Source of the DNA: Thiocapsa roseopersicina
GTDB taxonomy: Bacteria; Pseudomonadota; Gammaproteobacteria; Chromatiales; Chromatiaceae
Reading direction: 5' to 3'
Assembly: GCF_900106925.1 (NCBI RefSeq)
Contig: NZ_FNNZ01000013.1
Span: forward strand, 62,001-126,000
Length of the DNA stretch: 64,000 nucleotides
Under the pieces are notes generated by a model. It did no database searches and was not told the DNA's origin. It was given only the letters and a program-made list of their open reading frames with translations. Positions 1 through 9,072 of this stretch are shown piece by piece (positions within the stretch are counted from its first letter, which is position 1; each line of letters starts with the position of its first letter). Both the position numbers and the translations under genes were made by a program.

Positions 1-24
1 CTCAATGACGCCCGCCTGAACATC

Positions 25-1227
25 GTGAGACTCGGTATCGATCGGCTATTGGAAGACCAAGCGCTGCGCCGACCCCTTCAAGGTCGCCGTCTGGCACTGC
101 TCGGGCACCCCGCGTCCTGCACATCCGACGGTCGGCATAGTCTGGACGCCCTGATGGACCTCGGCGAGCTGAATGTCACGGCCGCCTTCGGCCCTCAGCA
201 CGGGATGCGCGGCGACAAGCAGGACAACATGGTCGAGACCGAGGACGCCCTGGACCCGCGACACGGCATCCCGGTCTTCAGCCTGTACGGCAAGGTGCGC
301 TACCCGACCGACGCGATGCTCGATCGCTTCGATGTGTTGCTGGTCGACCTGCAGGACATCGGCACCCGCATCTACACCTATGTCACAACGCTGGCCTATC
401 TGATCGACGCCTGCGCCGCGGCGGGCAAGGCCATCCGGGTCCTGGACCGACCCAACCCCGCCGGCCGCCCGATCGAGGGCAGCATCCTGGAGCCGGGCTG
501 GGAGAGTTTCGTCGGTGCGGGTCCGATCATGATGCGCCACGGACTCACCTTCGGGGAGCTGGCGCGCTGGATCGTCGACTACCGCGGTCACGACATCGAC
601 CTCGAGGTGATCGCGATGGACGGCTATCGCCCCGAGGTCGGCCCGGGTTTCGGCTGGCCGGTCATGGAGCTCCCATGGATTAACCCGAGCCCCAACGCCG
701 CAAGCCTGAATATGGCCCGCTGCTTTCCGGGCACCGTCTTGCTGGAGGGAACGACGCTGTCGGAAGGGCGCGGCACCACCGTGTCGCTCGAGGTGGTCGG
801 CGCACCGGATATCGACTTCGAGCGTGTGCTCGCACGCATGCGCGCCGAGCATGCCGACTGGACCGAGGGCGCGCTGATCCGCCCCTGCTGGTTCGAGCCC
901 ACCTTCCACAAACATGCAGGCCGGCTGTGCTCGGGGCTCCAGATCCACACCGATCATCACGGCTACCGTCACGATCGCTTCAAGCCGTACCGACTCATCG
1001 CGCTCCTGCTGAAGGCGGTTCGATCGGAGTACTCGGACTATCCGATCTGGCGTGACTTCCCCTACGAATACGAGACCGAGCGTCTCGCCATCGACCTGCT
1101 CTCGGGCTGCACCGTTCTGCGCGAGTGGGTCGACGATCCGGAGGCTCGACCGGGCGATTTGGAACTGCGCCTAAGTGCGGACGAGGCGCAGTGGGCCGAG
1201 ACGACGGCGGGGTTGCGACTCTATTAA
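25..1227 (+). CDS. DUF1343 / NamZ-like exo-beta-N-acetylmuramidase
   Basis: Resembles the DUF1343 (YbbC/NamZ) family, whose characterised members release terminal N-acetylmuramate from peptidoglycan fragments for cell wall recycling. Seen here: an N-terminal LGIDRLL start, GPQHGMRG near residue 57, DLQDIGTRIYTY near 110, LDRPNPAGR near 140, and WINPSPN plus LEGTTLSEGRGT in the middle, all typical of the family. The 400-residue length fits. The GTG at 25 is the first plausible start, but the frame is open to the left edge of the window, so the true start may lie outside. No export signal is visible from this start; secretion cannot be judged. The TAA stop lies inside the terminal arm of a repeat, and the next gene is convergent. 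Confidence 0.8.
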   Translation: MRLGIDRLLEDQALRRPLQGRRLALLGHPASCTSDGRHSLDALMDLGELNVTAAFGPQHGMRGDKQDNMVETEDALDPRHGIPVFSLYGKVRYPTDAMLDRFDVLLVDLQDIGTRIYTYVTTLAYLIDACAAAGKAIRVLDRPNPAGRPIEGSILEPGWESFVGAGPIMMRHGLTFGELARWIVDYRGHDIDLEVIAMDGYRPEVGPGFGWPVMELPWINPSPNAASLNMARCFPGTVLLEGTTLSEGRGTTVSLEVVGAPDIDFERVLARMRAEHADWTEGALIRPCWFEPTFHKHAGRLCSGLQIHTDHHGYRHDRFKPYRLIALLLKAVRSEYSDYPIWRDFPYEYETERLAIDLLSGCTVLREWVDDPEARPGDLELRLSADEAQWAETTAGLRLY

Positions 1228-1417
1228 ATCGCGTCCAGAGCGAGATGCTCACTTTCGAGTAAGCTCGACGTTTGGTGCATCCACGACCCTTAGCGGGGAC
1301 GCGGTTTAAAATAATATATTTTTTAATATCTTAAACCGCGCCGGATCCAGCGGCCGTCAAATCTGCCGGAGCCGACCCCATCCAAAAACATCGCATACCG
1401 CGCCGGGCGCGGTTTAA
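1224..1417. repeat. 194-bp two-hairpin repeat, copy 1
   Basis: Two hairpin-forming units, 1224-1309 and 1331-1417, are joined by an AT-rich linker with a T-run (1310-1330). Each unit is bounded by TTAAACCGCG-type arms (first arm TTAAATCGCG) facing CGCGGTTTAA. A same-length relative lies at 36667-36860; by eye unit A differs at 12 of 86 positions between the two. The element fills the whole gap between two convergent genes and overlaps both stop codons. A bidirectional terminator role is inferred from the hairpins plus AT-rich centre. It has no coding capacity, so it looks like a REP/BIME or MITE-type element rather than an insertion sequence. Confidence 0.85.
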
Positions 1418-2838
1418 GCGGCCGGGGAGCGCGCATCGCGGAAGCGGATCGTCACGATGAGCCCGTCGGCATCGCCGCCGAGCGCGATGGATGCCTGATG
1501 CAGATCGAGCACGGCCTTCACGAGGCTCAACCCGAGTCCGCTGCCGGGCGTAGAGCGGCTGTCGTCGAGGCGAACGAAACGATCGAGGACCCGGTCGCGC
1601 GCCTCGGGCGGAATGCCCGGCCCGGAATCGCGAATCGTCACCGTCACGCCATCCTCCGAAGATGCTCCTGCAAGCGCGATGGTCCCGCCCGGAGGCGTGT
1701 ATTTGATGGCATTGTCGACTAGGTTGGCCAAGGCTTGGAACAGGAGGTCGCGATCGCCCGTGACCTGGATCGGACCGTCGAGCCGAAGCCTTAAGTCCTG
1801 CCCCTTCTCGGCCGCGAGCGGCTCGTAGAGCTCGGCCAAATCCTCCAGCAGGGCGGCCAGATCCACGCGGGCAAAGGCGGCCCGTCGGGCGCCGGACTCG
1901 ATGCGAGCGATCCGCAACAGCGCATTGAATGTGGACAGCATCTCCTCGGTATCGGCGATCGTCTCGGCGGCGAGCGAGCGGGCGTTCTCGCAGCCGTCGA
2001 GCTCGGTGCGCAGCAGCTCGAGCTTGGTCCTCACCCGGGTCAGGGGCGTGCGCAGATCATGGGCGATGTTGTCCGAGACCTGACGCACGCCCGCCATCAG
2101 CTGCTCGATGCGCTCGAGCATCCGGTTGAGATTCGCGGCCAGCGCGTCGAAGTCGTCGCCGCTGCCGTTGAGCGGGATGCGCCGCGAGAGATCCCCGGCC
2201 ATGATCTCGCCGGCGGTCTGGTTGATCGTCTCGAGCCGCCGCATCACGCCCGCGCTCAGCAGCCATCCGCCCAGCAGGGCCAGGGCCGCAGTGATGGCCA
2301 GCCCCCAGCCGAGCGCGTCGAGGATCAGGGCACGCGTGGCCTCCAGATCGCGTACGTCGCGCCCGACCAAGAGCCGCAAACCGCCGTGCAGCAGAAAGAC
2401 CTGTCCGCGTGCCGCATGCTCTTCGGTGCGGTCCGGTCCACGCTCGCGCAGACGGAAGCCGAGCCAGCCCTCCGCATCCGGAAATCCCGTGGGCCAGCGA
2501 TCGAGATTGCCGGCGAGCGGCTCGAGCGTGTCGTCGACCAGCAGATAGACGCTCGACCCGACCGGATCGCGTGCAACACGCTCTTTAATGATCGAGGAAA
2601 GGCCGTTCAAGCCACGCCGTCGGTATTGCTCGGCAAGCCCGCGAATCTCGGCCTCGATGGTGGCCGCGCTCTGGCGGTCCATATAGCCGGCGGTCGACCA
2701 ATAGAGAAAGGCCATGAGAATGCCGACCGAGACGCCGAGCAGCAGCACATAGAGAACGGCCAGACGGAAGGTCGAGCTGCGCAGGATGTTGGCGGCCCGC
2801 GCACGCAGGGCCGACCCCGGAACCTCGGCGTCGCTCAT
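1414..2838 (-). CDS. Sensor histidine kinase, HAMP-HisKA-HATPase
   Basis: Inner-membrane sensor kinase of 474 residues that pairs with the response regulator just upstream. Visible order: first membrane segment near residues 24-46, a periplasmic sensor region of about 125 residues, a second membrane segment near 175-197, HAMP, then a HisKA box with IAHDLRTPLTR carrying the phospho-accepting His. The ATPase domain shows N box LVDNAIKYTPPGG, G1 DSGPGIP and G2 GSGLGLSLVK. The layout matches QseC/CopS-type kinases, but the signal is unknown. The ATG overlaps the regulator's stop by 4 bp (ATGA), so the two are translationally coupled. The stop codon lies within the end of the downstream repeat. 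Confidence 0.9.
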   Translation of the reverse strand: MSDAEVPGSALRARAANILRSSTFRLAVLYVLLLGVSVGILMAFLYWSTAGYMDRQSAATIEAEIRGLAEQYRRRGLNGLSSIIKERVARDPVGSSVYLLVDDTLEPLAGNLDRWPTGFPDAEGWLGFRLRERGPDRTEEHAARGQVFLLHGGLRLLVGRDVRDLEATRALILDALGWGLAITAALALLGGWLLSAGVMRRLETINQTAGEIMAGDLSRRIPLNGSGDDFDALAANLNRMLERIEQLMAGVRQVSDNIAHDLRTPLTRVRTKLELLRTELDGCENARSLAAETIADTEEMLSTFNALLRIARIESGARRAAFARVDLAALLEDLAELYEPLAAEKGQDLRLRLDGPIQVTGDRDLLFQALANLVDNAIKYTPPGGTIALAGASSEDGVTVTIRDSGPGIPPEARDRVLDRFVRLDDSRSTPGSGLGLSLVKAVLDLHQASIALGGDADGLIVTIRFRDARSPAA

Positions 2839-3509
2839 GCGTCGCGGATCATATAGCCGACACCGCGGACGGTCTGGAGGAGCGGCGGGTCGAAGTCCTT
2901 GTCGATCTTGCCGCGCAGGCGGCTGATATGGACATCGATGACGTTGGTTTGGGGATCGAAGTGATAGTCCCAGACCTGCTCGAGCAGCATGGTGCGCGTC
3001 ACCACCTGGCCGGCGTGCCGCACCAGATATTCGAGCAGCCGAAACTCGCGCGGCTGGAGCTGAATCTCGCGGCCGGAGCGGTTTACCTCGCGCTTGAGAA
3101 GATCCATCTCGAGATCCGCGACCCGCAGGCGCGTCTCAGGAGTATCGGCCTTGCCGCGACGCAACAGGACCTCGAGACGCGCATGTAGCTCGGAGAAGGC
3201 AAAGGGCTTGACGAGATAGTCGTCGCCGCCCGCCCGCAGACCCTCGACGCGGTCGTCGACCTCGCCCAGGGCACTGAGAAAGAGCACGGGCGTGCGGTTG
3301 CCCGAGGCGCGCAACGTCCGCACGATGCCGACCCCGTCGAGCCCGGGCAGCATGCGGTCGACGATCAAGGCGTCGTAGTCGCCGCTTGCGGCCTGCAACA
3401 GACCGGCGCGACCGTCCGCGACATGGTCGGTGACCGCGCCGGTTTCGGCGAGTGCCTTCAGGAGATAGTCGGCGGTTTGGCGGTCGTCTTCGATCAGGAG
3501 GACTCGCAT
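2835..3509 (-). CDS. OmpR-family response regulator
   Basis: DNA-binding response regulator of 224 residues. The receiver domain (1-115) has acidic EDD at 7-9, phospho-acceptor Asp51 in ALIVDRMLPG and conserved Lys101 in DDYLVKPF. The C-terminal winged helix (about 125-222) carries LQPREFRLLEYL and NVIDVHISRLRGKID, typical of OmpR/PhoB effectors. It is first in a two-gene operon with the histidine kinase, and a DegP-type protease in the same orientation lies 158 bp upstream. That neighbourhood suggests an envelope-stress or metal-stress circuit; this is inference only. No operator could be identified. Confidence 0.93.
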   Translation of the reverse strand: MRVLLIEDDRQTADYLLKALAETGAVTDHVADGRAGLLQAASGDYDALIVDRMLPGLDGVGIVRTLRASGNRTPVLFLSALGEVDDRVEGLRAGGDDYLVKPFAFSELHARLEVLLRRGKADTPETRLRVADLEMDLLKREVNRSGREIQLQPREFRLLEYLVRHAGQVVTRTMLLEQVWDYHFDPQTNVIDVHISRLRGKIDKDFDPPLLQTVRGVGYMIRDA

Positions 3510-3667
3510 GGGTTGCTCGTCGGGAAGTGGGGGTGATGTGGCCGGGCTCGGGCGTTCGGCCTCCAGCTATCAGCCTTTGGCCGAAATAGCATACCGCGGA
3601 AGCCACACAGTCGAGGCGCGCGATCGCTTGTCGCCAAGCGATCGCTACGCCTTAGGTGCGCCCGAGA

Positions 3668-5206
3668 TCAGGACGCGAAGGGGACGGCAATGAAGAGGGG
3701 CAGACCGTCCTTCTCGACACGCAGGATCAGACTTTCACGCTTCTCCTCGGCGGCCGCGCGCACCGCGGTCACGACCTGCTCCGGCGTGCTGACCGACGCC
3801 TTCCCGACCATCGAGATGAGGCTGCCGGCCTCCACCCCGGCGCGATCGGCCGGACTGTCGGGCTCGACCTGCGCGACGAAGACGCCGGCGGCATCCGCGT
3901 CGAGCCCGCGCTCGGCACGCAGCTCCGGGGTGAGCGGCGACAGATAGAGTCCCAGCCGGGGGCGGCTCGGCGCGTCGGCGTCTTCGCTCGGCGCCGCCGC
4001 GACCTGATCCTCGTCGGGCATCCGACCGATCGTCAAGGTCAGGTCACGCGTCGTGCCGTCGCGCACCACGCTCAGTGTCATGGCGGTGCCGGCCTTGGTC
4101 GCGGCGATCAGCTTCGACAGGTCCTTCGCGCTCGTGAGCGGCTGCCCGGACGCACTGAGGATGACATCGCCGGTTCGCAGATCGGCCGCGGCGGCGGGAC
4201 TGCCGGGCACCAGATCGGCAACCAGCACGCCGGTCACCTCCTCGAGCCCGAGCCCGGCAGCCAATTCCTCTGTGACCTGCTGGATCTGCACGCCCAGCCA
4301 ACCGCGCTCCACGCGCCCGTTCTCGCGCAGGTCGGCCACCACACGCTCGACGGTCTCGGCCGGGATGGCGAAGCCGATCCCGACATTGCCTCCGCTCGGC
4401 GAGAAGATGGCGGTATTGACGCCGATCACCCGACCCTCGATGTCGAACAGAGGTCCGCCCGAGTTGCCGCGATTGATGGGCGCATCGATCTGTAGATAGT
4501 CGTCGTAGGGGCCCGAGTTGATGTCGCGTCCGCGTGCGGAGATGATCCCGGCATTCACCGATCCGCCGAGACCGAAGGGGTTGCCGACCGCCAGGACCCA
4601 ATCGCCCACGCGCGCCTTGCTCGAATCACCCAGCTCGACAGCGACCAGCGGGCGGTCGATGTCGATCTTAAGCACGGCGAGGTCCGTTTTGGGGTCGACA
4701 CCGACCACGCGCGCCACATGACCGGTGCCGTCGTTCAGGACAACCGTCACCTCGCCCGCGCCCTCGATGACGTGATGGTTGGTGACGATATGGCCGTCGC
4801 TGTCCACCACGAAACCCGAGCCCTGCCCGGTGGCCTGGCGCGGCATCGCCCGCCCGCGCTGCTCGAAGAAACGCCGGAAGGACTCGGGCACCTCGGCATC
4901 CGGCGGAAGCGCCGGGTGACCCTGCAACGCCATGGGCTGAAGACTCTCGGACTTGACCGAGACGTTGACCACGGCCGGGGTGACCCGCTCGGCCACGTCG
5001 GCAAAGCTCGGAAGCGCCGCCGATGCGACGCGCGCATCCACGGGGATGGGTTGATCCGCAGCCACGGCACCGCGGCCGTTCCAATAGAGGGCGCCGGATG
5101 CGAGGGCAAGGGCCAAGGTCGCACTGACGAGTGCCGGGTGCCGCAGAGGCAGCGACACAGGGGCGGCGATCGATCGAGTCGGGGTTGTGATTCGGCGATT
5201 TGACAC
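3668..5206 (-). CDS. DegP/DegQ-type periplasmic serine protease (Do family)
   Basis: Envelope quality-control protease and chaperone of the HtrA family, 512 residues. The N-terminal hydrophobic stretch near residues 24-42 is a signal peptide or anchor. The trypsin-like domain has the triad His145 (TNHHV), Asp175 (KTDLAVLK) and Ser249 (RGNSGGPLF). Two PDZ domains follow (about 295-385 and 410-505). The chosen start is the GTG at 5204-5206, because AGGAG sits just upstream; an upstream ATG would add 32 unlikely residues. It is probably transcribed apart from the two-component genes, as 158 bp separate them. A sigma-E site was looked for and not convincingly found. Confidence 0.92.
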   Translation of the reverse strand: MSNRRITTPTRSIAAPVSLPLRHPALVSATLALALASGALYWNGRGAVAADQPIPVDARVASAALPSFADVAERVTPAVVNVSVKSESLQPMALQGHPALPPDAEVPESFRRFFEQRGRAMPRQATGQGSGFVVDSDGHIVTNHHVIEGAGEVTVVLNDGTGHVARVVGVDPKTDLAVLKIDIDRPLVAVELGDSSKARVGDWVLAVGNPFGLGGSVNAGIISARGRDINSGPYDDYLQIDAPINRGNSGGPLFDIEGRVIGVNTAIFSPSGGNVGIGFAIPAETVERVVADLRENGRVERGWLGVQIQQVTEELAAGLGLEEVTGVLVADLVPGSPAAAADLRTGDVILSASGQPLTSAKDLSKLIAATKAGTAMTLSVVRDGTTRDLTLTIGRMPDEDQVAAAPSEDADAPSRPRLGLYLSPLTPELRAERGLDADAAGVFVAQVEPDSPADRAGVEAGSLISMVGKASVSTPEQVVTAVRAAAEEKRESLILRVEKDGLPLFIAVPFAS

Positions 5207-5549
5207 GGTATTCTCCTGACCAAGATCCGGGCGACATCGCCGTCGAGACGGATGCGCACCGGGGGTTTGCTGAACAGGTCGAGAGTATCCGGGCGCCGCC
5301 ATTGCCCGAGGATGTCCGACACCTTAATTCTTGTTCATCCATGGAGCCGTCCACAGGGTCGCTTGCAGGAGCGGCGCCGACGGGGTACCGTTCGCGCGCC
5401 GGCAGCAGTGCGTCGGCGCTATTCGCACCGCGACGGGAATCGGAGAAACTCACCCTCGCGCAAGCACCATTCACAAGTATAAGCAGACGGAACATCGGCT
5501 CCGAAAGGATGATCCGAGTCGATCCGTCCGCACAACAGGGGAGCACACC
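5207..5549. other. Divergent intergenic region, protease / exported protein
   Basis: 343 bp between the divergently transcribed protease gene and the next plus-strand gene. It must hold promoters for both directions. Ribosome binding sites flank each end (AGGAG on the minus side, GGGGAG on the plus side), but no -35/-10 pair good enough to assign was found, and no convincing ORF is present. Confidence 0.5.
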
Positions 5550-6125
5550 ATGAATGGAAAAACACTGGCCATGAGCTTGGCCTTCGCACTTGCAGGCGGG
5601 ATCGCCACGGTCTCCTCGACCACGATAGCGGACGTGACGGTCATCCCGGTCACGGGCGCCGAGGTCACCTCGGAGATCAGCGGGATCGTCGAGATCGTCA
5701 ACGTCGAGCGACGCATGCTGACGATCAAGACACCGGATGGCCGGTTCCAGGTCATCAATGTCCCTGAACAGGTCGGGCGCCTCGACGGGATCAAGATCGG
5801 CAACAAGCTCACCATCACCGAGACCGAGGCCGTACTCATCGATCTTGTCAAGGGACCCGACAAGGCCGCCGTCGGGACGACGCAGGAAACGGTCGTCGAC
5901 CGCGAGCGCGGAAGGAAGCCGGCCGGCACCATGACCGACACCATGACCCTCTACGGTCGGATCGCGGCGGTCGACAAGGCCAAGCGCAAGGTCAGCGTGC
6001 AGGGCGCGCAGGAGACGGTCGACTTCACCGTGAATGACCCCGCACTCCTCAAAGAGCTGGCGGTGGGCGACGGCGTGGTCGCGACCTTCATCCGTTCGGT
6101 CAAAGGCAAGGTCGAGATTCGCTGA
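5550..6125 (+). CDS. Exported protein with two internal repeats, unknown function
   Basis: 191 residues with a clear signal peptide (basic/hydrophobic MNGKTLAMSLAFALAGG, cleavage near residue 27). The mature part contains two similar beta-rich blocks: one around GIVEIVNVERRMLTIKTPDG and one around YGRIAAVDKAKRKVSVQGAQ. Each is followed by a segment of the type 'L..I.IGN.LTIT' or 'L.VGDGVVATF'. This looks like a duplicated small beta-barrel or OB-like fold in the periplasm. No catalytic motif was recognised. The start is the ATG after GGGGAG; the longer open frame upstream has no signal. A small cytoplasmic-looking gene follows 17 bp downstream. Confidence 0.7.
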   Translation: MNGKTLAMSLAFALAGGIATVSSTTIADVTVIPVTGAEVTSEISGIVEIVNVERRMLTIKTPDGRFQVINVPEQVGRLDGIKIGNKLTITETEAVLIDLVKGPDKAAVGTTQETVVDRERGRKPAGTMTDTMTLYGRIAAVDKAKRKVSVQGAQETVDFTVNDPALLKELAVGDGVVATFIRSVKGKVEIR

Positions 6126-6142
6126 AACGATTGGAGGTCGAT

Positions 6143-6328
6143 ATGGCAACCATCGAAGAAGTCGAGATGGGACGTTACGCCCAAGAGCTCGAAGACGATG
6201 TTCGTCACCTGGTGCGCAAGTACTGCCGCATCATGGCTTGGGATATCCCGGACCTCGACGAAAAAGCTGCGCGTGGGCTGATCCTTGCGGCACTGCGCGC
6301 ATCCGTCACCCGCGTCGAATCCGAGTAA
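6143..6328 (+). CDS. Small conserved-looking protein, unknown
   Basis: 61 residues, acidic and mostly helical by eye (EEVEMGRYAQELEDDVRHL, then a hydrophobic C-terminal helix LILAALRASVTR). A strong GGAGG sits 6 bp before the ATG, which supports translation. It sits between an exported protein gene and a lipoprotein gene with short gaps, so the three probably form one transcript. No family was recognised. Confidence 0.6.
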   Translation: MATIEEVEMGRYAQELEDDVRHLVRKYCRIMAWDIPDLDEKAARGLILAALRASVTRVESE

Positions 6329-6340
6329 CCGGAAATCGAC

Positions 6341-6721
6341 ATGTCCAACGGCGTCGCCGCCGTCGCGGCTCGCCGTCGCGATCGGGTATGCGGGAAGCCA
6401 CCGGCCGGCCGATTCGGGATACGTCCGATCACGCTCGGCCTTCTGACCTACATGCTTGCGGTTACCGGCTGTCAATCCACGCCGTCGAGCTCGCGCGGCG
6501 ATGCCTGCACCTTCGCCCCCGGCATGACGACGGATGACTTGGCGCGTTGTGGCTGCGCCCCCGGAAACTCGCGCGGCGACGGCTCCGTCATGCTGATGTC
6601 GGAGGAGGCGCTCAACAACACACGCACCGTCGCCATCATCAACTACATGTGTCCGCTCGGCGCGGCCGGTGTCGCGAGGGTTGCCGTCATGAACGGCGTC
6701 GCCACGACCGTCTACGAGTAG
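6341..6721 (+). CDS. Putative small lipoprotein
   Basis: 126 residues. After a basic N-terminus of about 28 residues comes a hydrophobic stretch ending in LAVTGC, a reasonable lipobox with the acylated Cys near residue 44, followed by a Ser-rich linker. The mature part has several Cys (CTFAPGMTTDDLARCGC and YMCPLGAAG) that could form disulphides. Start choice is uncertain: the ATG at 6341 gives a rather long n-region. It lies 12 bp after the 61-residue gene. Function unknown. Confidence 0.6.
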   Translation: MSNGVAAVAARRRDRVCGKPPAGRFGIRPITLGLLTYMLAVTGCQSTPSSSRGDACTFAPGMTTDDLARCGCAPGNSRGDGSVMLMSEEALNNTRTVAIINYMCPLGAAGVARVAVMNGVATTVYE

Positions 6722-6753
6722 AGGATACATCCAATTCGATCGGGTCGAAGGCG

Positions 6754-8181
6754 ATGAGAGCACTGGACAAGCTCGTGCGGCGATGGCAGCTCAAGGCGAT
6801 GGAGCACGTCGATACAACGGCGCTCGTCCAGGCGGGCAAGCGGCGTATCGTCGAGCGGTTTCAACGTGTCGCGCGCGAAGTGCCCGCCTACGCCGCCCTG
6901 CTGAAGACGCGCGGCATCCTTGCCGAGACGATCCGCACGCCCGCCGATTTCCTGGCACTGTGCCCGATTCTCGAAAAGCAGGACGTCTTCGGCAGCGTCC
7001 CGATCGAGCAACTGTGCGTCGGCGGACGGCTCGGGCCGTTGGCGGGTGTCCTGACAAGCTCGGGGCAGGGCGGGCGATTCGCCTTCGGTCTCTCCACGCA
7101 TCGGCAAAACAAACGCGCGGCCAAGGTGATCGAGCTGGCGATGGAATACGCCTTCGGAACCGATCGCAACCGCACCCTCCTGATCAATGCACTCCCGATG
7201 GGCGTGCGCTTTTCCTGCTCGACCGTCACGGTCGCCGAGACCAGCGTGCGCGAGGATATGGTGTGCGCCTTGGTCGAGCAGTTTTCCCCCCGCTACGACC
7301 AGACTGTATTGGTCACCGACCCGCTCTTCTGCAAACGCATCCTGGATCATGGACGTGCGACGGGGCTTGAGTGGGGGCGCTTCAAGATCCATGTCATCCT
7401 CGGCGAGGAGACCTTCGGGGAGGCTTTCCGTCACTATGTCGCGAGCCGACTCGGGCAGGATCCCGAGGGCTGGACGCGCGGCTTGGTCGGTTCATCGATG
7501 GGTGTCGGCGAGCTCGGCCTCAATCTTTTCTTCGAGACGAGGGAGACGGTCCGGATTCGGCAACTGGCGTATCGCCGACGCGATCTCCTGAGCACTGCGC
7601 TCGGCGATTGGCCGGGCCGGGTCCCGCCGCTGGTCTTCGTTTACGATCCAATGCGGATTTTCGTCGAGGTCATCGAGCCCGATGCGAGCGGTTTCGGTGC
7701 CTTGACCCTATCGACGCTCGACCCCTCCTTGATGCTTCCGCTCATCCGTTACCGCACGGGTGATCGCGCCAGGCTGGTGATCAACACCGAGATTGCCCAC
7801 GCCCTGCAGCAGGCAGGCGAGAACGGCATCGCGATCCCGAAGCTTCCGATGATCGCGGTCGCGGGCCGGGAAAAGGATGTCCTACCCGACGGACGCACCC
7901 TGCTCGACATCAAAGACGCGCTCTATATGCAGCCACACCTCGCCGACCAGCTCAGCGGAGCATTCCGCATCGAGCCCGGCGATACGGGCACGCGTTTGCA
8001 TATTCAGCTGGGAGCGGGTTCGACCGCGCACGAAAACGAGATCGCCGATGGCTTGGCGACCTGCCTTTCGGGCCCGGAGTCCGTTGCGCGCGATCGAATC
8101 GAGATCTGGCGCCATGGTGACTTTCCATTCGGCCGAACGCTCGATTACGAGAGAAAATTCAGCTACATCGGAGCGATGTAG
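6754..8181 (+). CDS. Phenylacetate-CoA-ligase-like adenylate-forming enzyme
   Basis: 475 residues resembling PaaK-type (CapK-like) adenylate-forming proteins, which activate carboxylic acids with ATP. Visible landmarks: the N-terminal helical region VERFQRVAREVPAYAALL, the phosphate-binding loop TSSGQGGRFAFGLST near residue 100, the mid-domain segment GSSMGVGELGLN, and LIRYRTGDRARLVI followed by GREKD, which corresponds to the hinge region. The usual TSSGTTG loop is altered to TSSGQGG, so the substrate or activity may differ from true PaaK. It is convergent with the exosortase-type acyltransferase gene 66 bp downstream. The ATG at 6754 was chosen by homology; no strong ribosome binding site is visible. 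Confidence 0.72.
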   Translation: MRALDKLVRRWQLKAMEHVDTTALVQAGKRRIVERFQRVAREVPAYAALLKTRGILAETIRTPADFLALCPILEKQDVFGSVPIEQLCVGGRLGPLAGVLTSSGQGGRFAFGLSTHRQNKRAAKVIELAMEYAFGTDRNRTLLINALPMGVRFSCSTVTVAETSVREDMVCALVEQFSPRYDQTVLVTDPLFCKRILDHGRATGLEWGRFKIHVILGEETFGEAFRHYVASRLGQDPEGWTRGLVGSSMGVGELGLNLFFETRETVRIRQLAYRRRDLLSTALGDWPGRVPPLVFVYDPMRIFVEVIEPDASGFGALTLSTLDPSLMLPLIRYRTGDRARLVINTEIAHALQQAGENGIAIPKLPMIAVAGREKDVLPDGRTLLDIKDALYMQPHLADQLSGAFRIEPGDTGTRLHIQLGAGSTAHENEIADGLATCLSGPESVARDRIEIWRHGDFPFGRTLDYERKFSYIGAM

Positions 8182-8247
8182 CCCCGGACCGCTAAGAGGT
8201 GATCGCCTCGCGCGAGAGACCCGCAGCGGTCGCTGACCGCAGGCACC

Positions 8248-9072
8248 TCACGCGGCAGAGCCGACCGATCGCCAGCTTGCGTCCTGGCCCTGCAGACCGA
8301 CAGGCATCAAGGCGGGCTCGAGACCCTTGACCATGTATGCGAACGTCGCCGGCGAGGCCCTGGAAACCCCTCTTTCAAGCGCATCGATACTGACGACATA
8401 GGGTCGCACGGGACCGTAATAGTCTGTTTCCGGGCCAGCCGGCATGTATTTGAATCCCATGCGTTTGAGCAATACGTACAAACTCCGCTCCATGGCGAAG
8501 ACCCAGTGGGTAATCCCACGTCGCTTGCTCTGCTGATAGAGCAAGCGGCAGATACCCATCAGAATTTCCGGGGAATTGCGCGGGGGCGCAAAGGCAAGCA
8601 CGTCTGCCCCCTCCCCCGACAGCGACTCCTCCCGCGGCGGACCGCCGTAGGGCGTATCGCCCTCGCGCCTGCGAAACGCTTTGGACACCGCAAGACGCGA
8701 CACCTCTCCGTATCGGGCCAGCGAGGGATGACTCGGGTCGTTCAGGAAACCGAACTCCTCGGAGAAGACGCAGTGCTGCATCGCCGGAAACCCGAGCGGA
8801 GAGCTCATCACCAGCCGCGCAGTGCCCGCGGGATGCCCCGCACGATGGGTGGCCAGCACATGCAGAGCGTGCGCGTCGTAGTCGTCCGACTCCAACTGCG
8901 TCGGATAGTGCGCCTCGTCCAAAAACTCGCGCTCGACGCAGTAAACCTGATAGCGAATCGAGTAAACGGTTTCCAGATCCGACGCATCCCGGACGCAGGT
9001 GAACCGAAAGTATGGATCTGGACCGTGGCCCGCCCCCGGATGACTCGCTGACTCCACCGCATTCAAGCTCAT
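8248..9072 (-). CDS. PEP-CTERM/exosortase-associated acyltransferase (GNAT fold)
   Basis: 274 residues similar to the acyltransferases found with PEP-CTERM/exosortase loci and related to autoinducer synthases and FeeM-like N-acyl amino acid synthases. Key segments: RYQVYCVEREFLDE near residues 40-53, a GTARLVMSS strand near 82-90, EVSRLAVSKAFRRRE near 120-135, and GICRLLYQQSKRRGITHWVFAMERSLYVLL, the GNAT core. GGAGGG lies 4 bp before the chosen ATG. No exosortase or PEP-CTERM substrate is in this window, so it is an orphan here. A role in making an acylated small molecule or signal is possible but unproven. Confidence 0.78.
   Translation of the reverse strand: MSLNAVESASHPGAGHGPDPYFRFTCVRDASDLETVYSIRYQVYCVEREFLDEAHYPTQLESDDYDAHALHVLATHRAGHPAGTARLVMSSPLGFPAMQHCVFSEEFGFLNDPSHPSLARYGEVSRLAVSKAFRRREGDTPYGGPPREESLSGEGADVLAFAPPRNSPEILMGICRLLYQQSKRRGITHWVFAMERSLYVLLKRMGFKYMPAGPETDYYGPVRPYVVSIDALERGVSRASPATFAYMVKGLEPALMPVGLQGQDASWRSVGSAA

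Noticed and set aside
8194-8240. Hairpins between the convergent ligase-like and acyltransferase genes as terminators
   Set aside because: Stems of about six base pairs without T-runs; not strong enough to list.
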